Notes: generated from the letters alone by a model not told the origin. DNA of 64,000 nucleotides from Saccharomycopsis malanga (GCA_004014935.1 CP025321.1:1240001-1304000), one strand, 5' to 3'; numbered from the stretch's first letter, positions 14,262-26,231 are shown. Numbers and translations are program-made.

Positions 14262-14555
14262 AATAATACTAGTATCACATATTTCGAGCCCAGTAAATAT
14301 TAGTTTCGTATATACACGCCATGTCTAAGAGGACTTGGTAAAACCCGATCATGTCCTGTTAATCACAGTCTGCTCACAAAGTGAAACAGTAGATTATGTT
14401 TAGCAAATTAAGCAATAAACTTTGGTTTAGGTCGTGTTACACTTGCCTATAAGTTCACACTCAACAATATAAAAAAATGTTCGTAGTAGGAATCGAACAC
14501 ATGTCTTTTCTCTTTTCCGACAGTACTGGCGACTGAGCCATATAGCCCAGCGGCC
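14262..14555 (-). mobile_element. SINE-A, full-length long form
   Basis: On the minus strand the head GGCCGCTGGGCTATATGGCT is followed by the A box TGGCTCAGTCGCC. The B-box region GTTCGATTCCTAC comes next, then the body and the 3' end ACTGGGCTCGAAATATGTG. Its 5' end abuts the giant ATT microsatellite. Confidence 0.85.
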
Positions 14556-14853
<298 letters not shown>

Positions 14854-14931
14854 ATTTAATAAGCAAATAAAAATATTACATTATCAACTATTAAATTACA
14901 AAGACTCTTTGAATTACAACCAACTATAAAC

Positions 14932-15876
14932 TCAAAATGGCGGAAACGCAGCCTCCAACTGAGGAACACAGTCTTCCAATGCTTTTCTTTCAACCAAAAT
15001 GATACTCAATTGTGGATCAATACCATAATCAGTAAATACTCTTCTGGCATCAGTCTCTTGAAGCTTGATGTCGTATTTGAAATGGCCATGTTTAAGAGAC
15101 GCCTTTTCCAAAATCATGTCTTCGTAATGAAAGTAATCAAACTCTTCCTGGTTTTTTTTATTCTTTTTCACTTTTTTCGCTCTGGCAGGCTCTCCATCGG
15201 AGTCTGAGTCCGAATCATCACTTATTTGACTTTCCACAAGCTTGTACACTTTGGAAATGATTATAAAATATTTCAAATCTGGCTCCTGTTTATTGACTTC
15301 TTCAACCAAAAACTTGAACAATGGCGGAGTAACCTCTACAGGAACATTAATGATTCTTTCATTGAATACAAGTCCCACTTTCTCGCCGCTGTTCATGTTC
15401 AAAACCTTGGATAACAAGATGTAAAGTTCTGGCTGAGACTGACTTTTCTTCAAAAGATACTCAACCAATGTGTTCAAAGGCTTCTGCAGTTTGTAATTTT
15501 TCAAACTGACAAGTGCCAAAAGAGCCAATGGATCGCCTTCCTTGCCATCTGTCTTGATAGAACTTCCAATACTCGTATGCTTTGGATCTAAAATGATGTT
15601 TGCAAGCCCTGAAAGATCAAATTTCGAAAAATCATCGCCAAACAATTGTTTGAGAAATGTCTTGAGCCCAAGAAAATCAACCTCCGGGTTCAAATCGAAA
15701 AAATCAAAATCTACATTTATAATATCTTCCTCTCCATTGCCCTTATTTTCATTATCTGAATCATCTGAATCATCATCCTCAGAGTCACTCAACTCAATAT
15801 CATCCTTAATCTTCGTGACCCTTGTTTTCGCAGTATTATCCTGCTCCTCCTTCTGCGAGACAGTTCTCTTGCTCAT
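14932..15876 (-). CDS. BCP1: Bcp1/BCCIP family protein
   Basis: Bcp1 is a nuclear chaperone for ribosomal protein uL14 (Rpl23) and is needed for nuclear export of Mss4; human BCCIP is its homologue. The start chosen is the ATG at 15876 (MSKRTVSQKEEQ), giving 314 residues. The in-frame upstream ATG at 15928 would add a hydrophobic leader that the family does not have. An acidic N-terminal segment (LSDSEDDDSDDSDNE) is followed by the core (VDFDFFDLNPEVDFLGLK, LLGD-like FLKQLFGDDFSKFDLS), an acidic/basic insertion near residue 225, and the conserved C-terminus (FDYFHYEDMILEKAS, VERKALE). A GAAAATTTC (RRPE-like) element about 50 bases upstream fits a ribosome-biogenesis gene. Confidence 0.92.
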   Translation of the reverse strand: MSKRTVSQKEEQDNTAKTRVTKIKDDIELSDSEDDDSDDSDNENKGNGEEDIINVDFDFFDLNPEVDFLGLKTFLKQLFGDDFSKFDLSGLANIILDPKHTSIGSSIKTDGKEGDPLALLALVSLKNYKLQKPLNTLVEYLLKKSQSQPELYILLSKVLNMNSGEKVGLVFNERIINVPVEVTPPLFKFLVEEVNKQEPDLKYFIIISKVYKLVESQISDDSDSDSDGEPARAKKVKKNKKNQEEFDYFHYEDMILEKASLKHGHFKYDIKLQETDARRVFTDYGIDPQLSIILVERKALEDCVPQLEAAFPPF

Positions 15877-16086
15877 TGTGGTTACTGTCAATGTAGCAAT
15901 TGTATTGATTAGTAGAATTTTCACCATCTTGAAAATTTCACTATATGACTTTTTTCTGCTGTAGATGATGCATAATGGTACATAATGATGCAGGCTATTA
16001 CAGTATATAGAGTCGTACTGTTTAAGCAAAGTAATGAAGAAATGTCATTATATTGGAGCTCAAAAATAAGATTTCTAGGCTGTCAT

Positions 16087-16266
16087 TATAATAATAATAT
16101 CTTGTAATTTGAGCCCAGTACTTCGCTGTTTCGTATGTACGCGCTATGTGTAAGAGGACTTGGTAAAGCCCAAAATAATGTCCATCATAATATTCTCACT
16201 CGTGTTCCTTTTAGGTCTTTTTCTCTTCTCAGAGAGAACTGGCTACTGAGCCATACGGTCCAGCGG
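16087..16266 (-). mobile_element. SINE-A, short form
   Basis: On the minus strand: head GCCGCTGGACCGTATGGCTC, a gap in the B-box region, then GGGCTTTACCAAGTCC, ACGCATACGAAACAGC and an ATT tail. It lies in the BCP1-FCF1 divergent promoter region. Confidence 0.8.
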
Positions 16267-16551
16267 CTATAACAACCTATTTATAAAAAGAAAGCTATTC
16301 TAAAAACATATATTTTCAACTTCTAAATTCCATAAAAATTGCTTCAAAATGCTTCAAAATGCTCTATAAAAACCAAATTCAAGCACTCGCTCTAACTTAA
16401 CCTAGTACAAAACCCAATTTTCAAACCCTTAGTGATTAACTATTATTCAAATCAACAAATTGTCATGAACATGTCTTAATATGTAGGGGCGACGCGCATG
16501 CCACACGTCATTACATTATCCCGCATACTATCGCATAGATCAGGTGGTGGG

Positions 16552-16580
16552 CATCGCATAATTTCCAAAAAATTTTTTTT
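16552..16580. promoter_or_regulatory. PAC core plus RRPE-like element before FCF1
   Basis: CATCGC (reverse of GCGATG) at 16552-16557 is followed by an A6T8 block at 16567-16580. This pair marks ribosome-biogenesis promoters in yeasts. Distance to the FCF1 start is about 205-230 bases. Confidence 0.5.
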
Positions 16581-16783
16581 CCACATTTTTCACTTTTTAT
16601 TTTTATTTTATTTTTATTATTTTTTATTGATTATTAATTTTTATTGATTTTTATCAATTTTTATCATCTTTTATCGAATTTTTTATTGACTTTTTTTAGT
16701 TAATTTTTTAATTAATTCAATTTTTCAAATAATAGAAAAGAAGTCAATTTTTTAAATATATCAAAGGTATTAAATATATAAGG

Positions 16784-17350
16784 ATGGGAAAGCAAAAGAA
16801 GACGAGAAAGTTTGCGCAAACGAAACGTATTATATCGACGAAAGATGCACGTCTTAAGAAGAATCAAGTAAAAGTACAGCAGAAGAAGGATGAAGAATTA
16901 ATAAAAGAAGTTCCCCAAGTGTCTTCTGCGCTATTTTTCCAATTTAACGAGGCTATAAAGCCGCCATATCAAGTGTTGATAGATACAAATTTCATAAACT
17001 TTAGTATCCAGAAGAAAATAGATCTTGTCCGTGGTATGATGGATTGTCTCTATGCGAAATGTATTCCAATAGTAACAGATTGTGTGTTGGCAGAATTGGA
17101 AAAGTTGGGGCCAAAGTTTCGAATTGCTCTCAGACTAGCCAAGGATCCACGGATCAAGAGACTCAGTTGTTCACATAAAGGCACTTATGCCGATGATTGT
17201 ATGGTGAGTCGAGTCATGCAACACAAGTGCTATATAGTGGCAACGAACGATGCGGATCTCAAGAGAAGAATCAGAAAAGTTCCGGGGATCCCTATCATGT
17301 ACGCCGGGAAGAAGAAGTACGAGATTGAAAGATTACCAGATGTGTTTTAG
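16784..17350 (+). CDS. FCF1: PIN-domain endonuclease Fcf1/Utp24 of the SSU processome
   Basis: Fcf1 cuts pre-rRNA at sites A1 and A2 in the early 40S pathway. The protein has 188 residues, the usual length. A basic N-terminus ([15 protein letters not shown]) precedes the PIN domain with acidic residues in [33 protein letters not shown] and [11 protein letters not shown], so the catalytic set looks intact. The C-terminus [19 protein letters not shown] is characteristic. No intron. Confidence 0.97.
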   Translation: MGKQKKTRKFAQTKRIISTKDARLKKNQVKVQQKKDEELIKEVPQVSSALFFQFNEAIKPPYQVLIDTNFINFSIQKKIDLVRGMMDCLYAKCIPIVTDCVLAELEKLGPKFRIALRLAKDPRIKRLSCSHKGTYADDCMVSRVMQHKCYIVATNDADLKRRIRKVPGIPIMYAGKKKYEIERLPDVF

Positions 17351-18191
17351 AGTATTATATCCCGATTTAGAAGGTCATGGTTTCTATTTCTTTTTCATGT
17401 TGTCATATATTATTACTAGTTGCATTATCCAGTTGTTTTTTGTAGATGTGTTGTTTTTTGTAAGATGGGGAAAATGAGTACCTGTTGGGGGAAGAGTAGC
17501 ACCAAAGTATACATTTCTTTTGATATAATATGCTAAAGGGACAGTCTTTGTATGGTTTTGATTGGTTGATTTGGATCATTTGCACGCATCCATTTTCAAC
17601 ATCCATGATAATATCCGATGTACACACCAAGTTATTGTAGCAAGCACTGTCCCACGGTATTTTCATCCAATGACAATAGCACAGACATTGGGACGTTTTA
17701 TCTTTATCCTTTCCAGACCAATAATCTGTAAACGGTTAATTGCGATAACACCATTTCCGGCACATTGATGTATTGGCAATATTCGGTGGGAACTTTGCTA
17801 TTCCTGAGATGGTTTTACTTGGAATGGCGTGATATAGGAAAAATTAAAGATACTTTGAGATAATTTACTGATGGAATGCAATGAGCTTACTGAAAAAAAA
17901 ATCAGAAATAATGATTCGGAGTAGTAATTGGTTATTCAATAATAACTGATGATCATTGATCGTTAAAGTCGCGAATATATTACAATAAATTTATAACTAG
18001 CATTTAATTAAGCCTTTTGATATGTGTATTCAAACTATAGTACCAATGTCCTTAATTTTATATAAGCTTTATAGCATGTACAATGTATTTACATGCAACC
18101 CTTTATCAAATAAACATGTATTTTTGATAATGAAGGATTGACTCTTGCTGGAAACTATCAAATATCAACAAAGCAGACTTGCCAGGATTCA

Positions 18192-18370
18192 CAAGCCACT
18201 GGCTAGTGCTCTCGAACAAGAGAAAATGACCTAACAGGCTCACGATCTAGACCAAAGGTTAGTACTTACTTTCCAACCTATCGGGTGTTCAGGAAAGAGA
18301 CGGTCAGCAGCTTATAATGACCGGGACATGATGGGGATTTCCCACTGGGTTTTACCAATTTCCTTTGGGA
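18192..18370 (+). mobile_element. SINE-A, 3'-truncated long-body copy
   Basis: A degraded head (AGCCACTGGCTAGTGCTCTC) is followed by the AGAGAAAATGACCTAACAGG block. The body (CTATCGGGTGTTCAGGAAAG) runs to CACTGGGTTTTACCAA. The usual 3' end and ATT tail are missing. Confidence 0.7.
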
Positions 18371-18734
18371 AAAAGCATTGTTGCGAGAATAAAAGCAATA
18401 TAGTGCTTTTACTGGATAAAACGGGTGAGAAATGTGGTTTAATGTGTGCAATATAGGTTGAATAATATATAATTATATTTTTAAATAATTCCATTAATGC
18501 TTAGTTTTTATTACATGAGCGTTTACATAAACGTTCAACATTTAATGTCCATAAATATTTATAAATGTTGGTATTGATTTACATTCAATCATTTAATATA
18601 GACTAAAATATAGACTTTTTAATTTCGGTATCAAATTTTTTTTTGTTGTTGTCCTTTTTAGTCACAGTCAGTTCTAAAAATCATAAACACACGTCATTGC
18701 AATGTCTCATCAAATAGCTTGCAAATTCCACCTG

Positions 18735-19110
18735 CTATTTAAAAGACACGGCTTCAACGCGGGGCCAAACCGTCACTGCCGATAGAAAAGATCCATCAAA
18801 CACCAGATCAACAATACCATTGGCACAATAATAGACCAAGTATCTGGTCCCGTATGATGTAATTTTGCGTTGAAGGAAAACGTTCATGGAGATTGACTTG
18901 GACCATGATAGAGCGCAGATCTTTATTGTCACCAACGTCATCAGGCGTAGCCGAATATAGCGCCAACTTGGTGTTTAGTAAGTAATTATGGACATATAGA
19001 TTTGAGACGTGGGACAGTGATATTAGTTGGTTGTGTTTTGATTGATCAGCAGTTTTCTTTTGCAAAGAAAATTGTGCAAATGTGATTTGTATCGTAATGA
19101 AAATTGTCAT
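18735..19110 (-). pseudogene. possible broken small secreted-protein gene
   Basis: Two overlapping frames on the minus strand look complementary. The first (18808-19110) starts with a signal-peptide-like MTIFITIQITFAQF and continues through DLRSIMVQVNLHERFP. The second ends in GIVDLVFDGSF and TVWPRVEAVSF at 18735. One frame change near 18850-18870 would separate the two halves. I do not recognise the family. It may also be two chance frames, or a gene with an unrecognised intron. Confidence 0.3.
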
Positions 19111-19338
19111 TATTTATCTTATGCAAAACTTACTAGTTTGGTGTTAATTTTGACTTTGTCTTGGTGAAATTCCTGACATTTTGAACAAATTATCTTGACA
19201 TAATCTTTGAAATTGTTCAGCAAAATTGATTAAATGTTGTCTTTTAAAAATGTGCAGTCTTTTTTACAAATATTTGTATTATTTTGTTTCATGAGTAAAA
19301 TGCCATAAAAAATTAATGCTCCATTTTATAACTGTATA

Positions 19339-19398
19339 TAATAATATCATATATTTCAAGCCCAGTACATAACAGTTTCGTATACGGCCCAGTGGCCT
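19339..19398 (-). mobile_element. SINE-A, internally deleted remnant
   Basis: On the minus strand the head CAGGCCACTGGGCCGTATAC joins directly to GAAACTGTTATGTACTGGGC and an ATAT/ATT tail. Only the two ends remain. Confidence 0.65.
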
Positions 19399-19458
19399 GT
19401 ATATGATATCAAGACATACTTGACAAATTATCACTAGAAAGAACAGATTTGCGTATAT

Positions 19459-21138
19459 TTAGAATAGTGTGATGGAGCTGACGACACTATTGTCGGAGAG
19501 CACTTCCCATATACATCTACGGAATCCGTAGAGTTTGCTCTGACCCCATTTCAGGGGCTCGTGTTTTGCTTGTGGTTTAGGCGATAGAGAGCTGTCGTAG
19601 AATTCTTCGTCGTCGGAGATCAAATCTATTGGTTCGTCATCATATGTGAGCAAATTGTTACGATCGATAAGTACAAACTCAGAGGGGTCGAATGGTTTGC
19701 TTTGTGAGGCAGATTTAGCTAGTTGGCTAGTTTTAAAGTTTTTTTCGTTGATTTCATGGAAATACATTTCCGAGGTTGCCAAGTTTACATCAGTTGGCGT
19801 GTATTCAGTCCAAGACCAATTATTATCATGCTGAGGACTTGACTGGGCCGTGTGTGGGAAGAAGATGTTCAGCATTTGACCAGCAGGCTGGGTTGGTTCA
19901 TCTACACAAGATTCGGCGGGTTGTAAGTTGCCGTAGCCTTTCATGAGCCAGTGTACCTTGCGGTACTTGTTGAAATATAAAGAGTTTGGCACGTTGTTGT
20001 GGATAATGACTTTTTTAGCAGTAGAACCGTACTGGTTGTTGGTGCTATACAAGATGTCGAAGCCTAGTCTAAAGTAGTTGTGGAAAACCTCATTGAAATC
20101 TACACTGGTGTTCATTTTACAGGCCAGAGCGTTGACTGGACGCAAGTTGCCGCTGTCTCTGTAGATTTTGAACCGAGAGTCTGTTTTCAAGTACGTAGAG
20201 TCGGGCTCGCCCAAATAGTACAAGACATTCTGCTGTTTGGTCTTGTTAAGCTCCAAGACAAAGTATTTAAAGTTCTTGTAGTGGTACGAGAAGTTGAAGC
20301 GGATTAGGCCATGCTGCAAATCGATATCGATGACCGAAACAGAGATAAAGTTTTTCTTGCTTCTGGCCAATGACAATTCGTACTCGTTCAACGGCAGCTC
20401 ACGTAGCTGCAAAAGCCGCTTTCGTTTCTGAACAGTCGACGGCTCGCCTACATTTAACACCCACTGGCTAGCCCATTGCTGGTAGAACTTGTCCCACGGC
20501 ACACTACGACTGTCTACACCTACGCCCTTGTCGTACACTACAATGCTTTCGCACGTGACATTCTGCTTAGTAAGCTCAAGTATGAGTTTTTCCTTCGCCG
20601 CCAAGCCACCGTTCCGGAACGGTTCCGTGTCCGGGGGCAAACCAAACCGAAATGCAATCCCCGGATAGCTCAAAACATACGCGCCGTCACCAAAATACGC
20701 CTTCCCCGGTAGCGTAGGCCCCAAAAACCGGTTGTAGATGTCGCTGAACACAGGCAGAACCCCTCCCCGGTTCAATACATACTTGCGCTTGTTTGCACTG
20801 TAGCAGAACTGGACCAATCCGAACTCAATCGCCTCTATCAACACTAGCTTCTGGCTCACCGGCTCGAAAACAAGCCGGAGCCCGAGACTCTTTAGATAGA
20901 GCACTATCGGCGTCTCAAACAACCTGCCGCTCGAATACACAATCTTCACAAACCGGTAAACTGTCTCCAGCTTCTGGAAATGGTTGATGATGTCATATAA
21001 CGAAGCGCCAAGTTCTGATTGGTTAATAAATCTTCTGGAAAGCTCCAATTCAACTCACCCGCTACAAATTTACTCACTCAAACTCCCAATACCGCCCCCT
21101 GGCACTATAGCCACACTAGATATCGGATAAGAGGTCAT
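19459..21138 (-). CDS. PHAF1 / UPF0183 (C16orf70) homologue, spliced
   Basis: Human PHAF1 joins autophagic membranes through PI3P together with a partner; the yeast role is not known to me. Exon 1 is 21078-21138 (MTSYPISSVAIVPGGGIG then SL). The intron, 21015-21077 (63 nt), has donor GTGAGT, branch core ATTAAC and acceptor AATCAG. Exon 2 is 19459-21014. The product has 538 residues. Family motifs are KSLGLRLVFEPVSQKLVLIE, RFLGPTLPGKAYFG, YVLSYPGIAFRFG, YLGEPDSTYLKTDSRFKIY, NYFRLGFDILYSTN and the closing YGFRRCIWEVLSDN. The continuous frame without exon 1 starts at a TTG inside the intron, so its N-terminus is wrong. S. cerevisiae, as far as I recall, lacks this gene. Confidence 0.88.
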
Positions 21139-21333
21139 CGCTCACTATATAACCGCTGCTTGCAGGCAAAAAAAATGAAAAAAACTCCTAGTCAATATCC
21201 CAAACACTTCTGGACCACTAATTTCCAACTTGTAGCTATTAAAACTCTCTTGATCATAACTCTCTCCCTCTTTTCTTCGATATTATATCTCATCAGTATG
21301 TTGTTACTTGACACCTTATCGGGTCATCGGGGG

Positions 21334-21376
21334 TTACCCGGCTAATTTATGTCATTTAGTAGTAAACGGTTACCCG
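21334..21376. promoter_or_regulatory. two Reb1-like TTACCCG sites
   Basis: TTACCCG occurs at 21334-21340 and 21370-21376, 36 bases apart, in the divergent region between the PHAF1 homologue and the ubiquitin-like-fold gene. It matches the general regulatory factor Reb1 consensus of S. cerevisiae. Confidence 0.5.
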
Positions 21377-22157
21377 AAGCAAAATGTGGTATCACATGAC
21401 GATTACATACGCTAGCATATTACTGCATATCATCACATATCGCACGACGAAACGTAGTACCGTACATGTACGTCATGTAGCAAATTGTCGCATATACGAT
21501 TTTCTGGTTCGTTAGAACAAGCTTGCTCAAACATAAGTTACGGGTGTCATCTGTTGTTAGTGGTGACTGGTAAAGTAACGTAATCTGACAAGTTGTGGGC
21601 ATCATACAATGTCCCAATAGAGCAAGTTGAAAATTTCAACATGAGGATGCTACTTGCTATGCAAGCGCATAAAACTAGCTGCATGATTATTCATCATAGG
21701 ACAGTCATGACGAGCTCTATTGGATAAGCTTAAAAGTAACACGATTGCTCCTGCCAACTACGAGAAATGATCGATATCAAGCATTGTTGCAGACCGTTAA
21801 AACTGCCCTTATCAAGTACTATAAACTAGGATTGCGGATAAAAAGTCGTGGGCCCAGACGCTTGCACAAGGAATGCATGAAAGATAGATGGAAGCAAAAA
21901 AAAGAAACAGGCGTACCAAATGACCAAGGAGGTCCCACGGCTGTGGGCAAGTTGAGATACGTCTCAAAACCTCACTGGCATTGAATTGCATGTATGCAAT
22001 GCAATCATCCGCACTTTGACAGGACGCTAATACCTGTCAAACCACATTACAGGTTGTTTTGACTTGCCGTGTCATGTAAGCGTTTCGAGGAACTGAGTCT
22101 TGGAAGTTGACGTGTTGGAATGACTCGGTTTTGGATCCTAGGAAGCTGAAACGAGTC

Positions 22158-22285
22158 TGTAAAAGCACGTTGTGGGACAGTATGTGTTGTGGAACAGTAT
22201 GTGTTGTGGGACAGTATGTGTTGTGGAACAGTATGTGTTGTGTGGGACAGTATGTTGTGGGACGGTATAAGTTGTGTGGGACACC
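22158..22285. repeat. minisatellite, 17-18 bp unit
   Basis: TTGTGGRACAGTATGTG-type units repeat about six times, the last two shortened, roughly 330-450 bases upstream of the gene at 22612. Short open frames here are repeat artefacts. Confidence 0.85.
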
Positions 22286-22344
22286 TTGAAACGACCCGCG
22301 CCAGCGGGCCGTGACCTTGTAAGCGACAAACAAAGCAAACCCAT

Positions 22345-22425
22345 TGCCATCTGCATCTGCAGCGTAGTGCATTTCCACCCGCAGTGCAATGCATCCGCAG
22401 TGCACCCGCAGTGCATCTGCAGCCA
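22345..22425. repeat. GC-rich short repeats with GCAGTGCA core
   Basis: The word CCGCAGTGCA and relatives recur four to five times, unusually GC-rich for the intergenic DNA here. It may be a cluster of protein-binding sites in the promoter of the next gene. Confidence 0.6.
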
Positions 22426-22611
22426 GGCCTTCCTCCAACATTACAAATCTGGATCAGCGCAAGATTAGTACTACTTTATATAACTAACAAATAATATAAA
22501 TACATCTTATTCTGCTCTCAATTCGAAGCAATATCTTTTCTCCTGTAAACTATTATTACAACAACAACTTACAAACTTTTCAATAACAACTCAAACGAAA
22601 AAAAATATCAA

Positions 22612-23076
22612 ATGTTTTCTCCTATTGGATCTGCTTATTCGTATGGTGCAGCAGGCGGATATGTGACCGTGACGCTTCAAGGTTTTGCATTCAGTGGAAT
22701 GAACCACAGGACAGTTACAGTTCCTTTTGAACAAGCGGCAACGTACCAAAGCTTCCTTTATGCATTGGCTAACATGTTGCCAATGACCGTTTCTAAACAT
22801 ATATATCAGGGCCGTTGTCAGTTTCTCTCACCAAGAACAGGGTCTTACATTTCCCCGGCCAACTGGGATTATTGCATCAGACCAGGAATGAGTCTCGTGA
22901 TGAGAAAGACAGACCACGTGATAGGTACAGGATACGGCATGGACCCATACATGGGGGGTATGATGACCCCTCGCTCTATGGGCGATATGGGGATGGTTGG
23001 TGGTGCTGGGGCAATCCCTGGTGGATACTATGGAAGAAGAAACTCGATGGGGTTCAAAACCTGGATGTTATCTTGA
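22612..23076 (+). CDS. small protein with fungal ubiquitin-like (ULD_2-type) domain
   Basis: The protein has 154 residues. Residues about 15-100 resemble the fungal ubiquitin-like domain found in many uncharacterised proteins: HRTVTVPFEQAATYQSFLYA, then IYQGRCQFLSPRTGSYI and PANWDYCIRPGMSLVMR. The tail is rich in Gly and Met (YGMDPYMGGMMTPRSMGDMG) and probably disordered. The start ATG at 22612 follows a TATA-containing, AC-rich leader. The upstream region is long (1.47 kb) and carries Reb1-like sites and two tandem-repeat arrays, which suggests elaborate control. Domain name is from memory of the profile; function unknown. Confidence 0.65.
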   Translation: MFSPIGSAYSYGAAGGYVTVTLQGFAFSGMNHRTVTVPFEQAATYQSFLYALANMLPMTVSKHIYQGRCQFLSPRTGSYISPANWDYCIRPGMSLVMRKTDHVIGTGYGMDPYMGGMMTPRSMGDMGMVGGAGAIPGGYYGRRNSMGFKTWMLS

Positions 23077-23767
23077 TTTGACGATTTATGAACAGCCAGT
23101 CGATTGGGGGCTGTGTGTATTACATATTCCTGCGTTTTTGTCATTATATTATATTATTAAAGTGTTTTTATTGGGTTGTGGGCGTTTATAACCGTTTGTT
23201 TTTAGTTTATTATAGATTGTTTTGTTAAATCATTGTAGATAGTGGAGCCGCAGGGCTGAATTTATATATATTGACTGAAGAACGAAAAATTGTTCATAGT
23301 AAATTGGATATTCGGTGTGTAGCATATGATTGTCGCGTATTCTTGCATTATATCATAGAAATGGGCCAATGTTTTGTAGTTTGATAAGTTGAATGTCTTA
23401 CCAATCGTTTGGGTAAAGTTAAAGTGAGAAAATATTGCAGCAGTTTGTTTGGTGTTGTTCAAATTGAATTGTTACCAATTATTGTTTAATATGACCTAAC
23501 AGTGTCATCAATTATGGTTTAAATAAAGAATGTGTAGTCTCTGTATGGGCGTTGCTGGTTTCGTCATAGGTATGGGTTTTGGTTTTCTTTCCAAAACAAA
23601 AGTTGGCTATTTAATGTGCCATATTGGCTTGTTTCCACTGGTTTTTTGCTTTGATATTTATTTCAACTAATGGTTGATGTGCTGGTTTTCTAGTCTTAAA
23701 CACTTGGAAAATTAATGGGCATATCAACTGCCAAGATTATTCTTGAAAAGTAATGATATTCACAAAT

Positions 23768-24533
23768 ATGCCTCACTATTTCCATGTGGCCAAGTTGGCT
23801 CGGCCATGCGCCACACAAAATAGTGCAGAATAGTGCAGGATAGTGCAGAAAAACAAGTGTGGCGTTCCTCACTTGGGGTTTTGGTACTCGATTCCCGCTC
23901 TTGACGTTTTAGAGTATTTAGCAAACGTTTTTTTGAATTCAGTCAGTGCTATCCAGGGTTTTTTGATTTAAAAAATCATAAAATAACAATTTGAATTTTT
24001 TTCCTATATTCTAGTTCCATTTGTAATATAAAATGTCAGAGTTTCGCATAAATAGTTGATATAACAGAAAATTGCAAATTTTGAAAAAAAGGTTGATTCT
24101 TTTAAATCATATTCTAGAGTCTGCACAGCAAATCAAACCGTACAAAAGCTATTTGTATACTCACCAGATTCCAAAGTTTTATACAGTGTACTTTGTTTGA
24201 AAGTTGGCTTCTAAAAATTATTTAATAGTAATCATTATATATCGTCAAAGTAGCATATTTTGACTTCCGCTATACATTGGTAATTTATGGGGCTCAGTAA
24301 ATTGTAATGTGCTTATTAGTAAGCTCATTACCTCTGTTTAGGGAAGTCCGTTTTAAAAAAAGTTTTCGCTCCTTATAAGATAAAGTTGCAAGTGGTTTAA
24401 TGTTACTTTGATTTTTGATTTTTGTTTTTCGCTATTCCAGTTTCTGGTTTGCTTTATTACATTCTTGTGAAAGTTGTATATTTACTGTAAAGTGGTGATA
24501 AACTTTGGCTGTTTTTTTTGCTAAAAATTAAAA
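23768..24533 (+). mobile_element. SINE-B copy 1, internally deleted
   Basis: The head has the A-box-like TGGCCAAGTTGG, a CGCCACAC/GTGTGGCG stem around AGTGCAGAAT repeats and the B-box-like GGTACTCGATTCCC. The body follows (GAGTCTGCACAGCAAATC). Compared with copy 2 it lacks about 250 bases in the middle. Its first 450 bases are nearly identical to copy 2 in the opposite orientation at 28325-29160. Confidence 0.8.
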
Positions 24534-24998
24534 GGCAATTAATACAAACAATGTCAATTATATTGAAAGCCTAAACTAATATTGAAGCAAAAAATACAAT
24601 TGTTAGACTATGATTATTTATACAACTGGTTTATAGTTTGTAATATTATGATGGATTTGTATTGAACGGAGAATGGGTAAAACAATAGCTGACTATTCAA
24701 AAGGATAGAAGAAGTCCAAATAAAGGAGGAAATACAGTCTTAAATAGCGAGTAGAGCAGTGAGGTAACTGAAAAGAGTTCAAATGATCTAGACGACTGTA
24801 GACTCAAAAAAATAACGAAACAATAGGGAATGACAATGGTCTGAGGATTGACTGATAGGTGGAGCCAATAATAATTAGTAAAGATAGTACGAGGCTTGCA
24901 ACTGTAAGAGGAGAAAACATAGAATAAGGGCTTTAATGTATATAGTCAATCAAAGAATAGGACAAGAAGAATAAAGATAATAGATTATATAGTCTTTA

Positions 24999-25046
24999 CC
25001 ATAAAACTGATATTTACTGGGCTCGGATTATAAGATATTATTGGTA
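24999..25046 (+). mobile_element. SINE-A 3' end fragment
   Basis: AACTGATATTTACTGGGCTC plus a short tail. Confidence 0.55.
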
Positions 25047-25427
25047 ACCCCATTTATGAGTAGAAACATGCATTTTTAATCCAGAGAATTTTTCAATTCT
25101 TAGCAGAGTTCCAATTAATGAGTCCAGTTTGATTCGAAATATATGATATTACTAATAATATTTATTTGTAAGAAATTGTGACAATTTACACAATGTCTTC
25201 AGAAGTATTTACAATTTACCAGAAAACCAAAATATTCATAAAACTGATCAAGCTACTAAACTGGAAGTCATCAAGCTCCGTTTATTATTTTTGTTTCTTA
25301 TTTATGGCTCTACGGCTTTGATCTTCGCTTCTTAGAGTGTAGTTCTTTCTGATTATTACTTGCACTGTCTAGAATTAAACTAATTGACGGTTTCCTTTTT
25401 CTCAATATACATTAAAAATCTGATTTT

Positions 25428-25510
25428 CATGGCCACTGGGTCGTATGGCTTTAAACATAGCGCCTATATACCAAAATATTTACTGGGCTCGAAATATAAG
25501 ATATTGTTAA
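25428..25510 (+). mobile_element. SINE-A, internally deleted remnant
   Basis: The head CATGGCCACTGGGTCGTATG is joined to ACATAGCGCCTATATACC and TTTACTGGGCTCGAAATAT. Confidence 0.65.
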
Positions 25511-26231
25511 TTTCTTTAAAGGCTTTTATCAGTAAATTTCAACCAATATATCATAAACGTTTTATCACCTATGATACACCTTTTAACAAATATCACCTCC
25601 CCCCTTTACACGTGATTTCTGATTATATCAAAACTAGTTCAACTTGTCAGGACCCACGACGTTGATCAGTTTTACGTCACGTCACATCTTGAACAACTAA
25701 TTATTTAGGCTAAAATAGCACTTGTCTGTCATACGGCGCATGCATGCGTGTTATGTGCGGGACATGGCTCGCTTACAACAAATAACGGATGTGACGTAAC
25801 AGCCAGCACATCGCTCATAACGAGGGACGTTCCAGCAAAATGGCTCTTATTTTGTCAGCAAAGATGATTCAAGAAGCAATTGCTTTGATTAAATGTTTTC
25901 AGATTGCTATTGCTATGAGACGTTTCACCAGTTGACTAAACACATACCTCAAGCAATAAAACAACAACTGTCCCGCATGACTATGAGTATTTGGCACACA
26001 TATACCAGTGGAACGGAGACATCACGTGCTATTGCAAAAGAGTGGCATCGCAGCATGCATTGCATATATATACTTTCAGCAGTATAAAGATTAGTAAAGA
26101 GGATGAAAAATTTTCAGCATGCACAAGCAGGTAGGTTTTTTATATATATAAAGGTGAATGGCATTCATTGCATTTGCATTATGTAACAAATCTCAAATGT
26201 TGGGAACAGGGGGTGAACATACTACAATAAT

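Noticed and set aside
22037-22441. Several overlapping frames on both strands
   Set aside because: They are translations of the minisatellite and GC-rich repeats.
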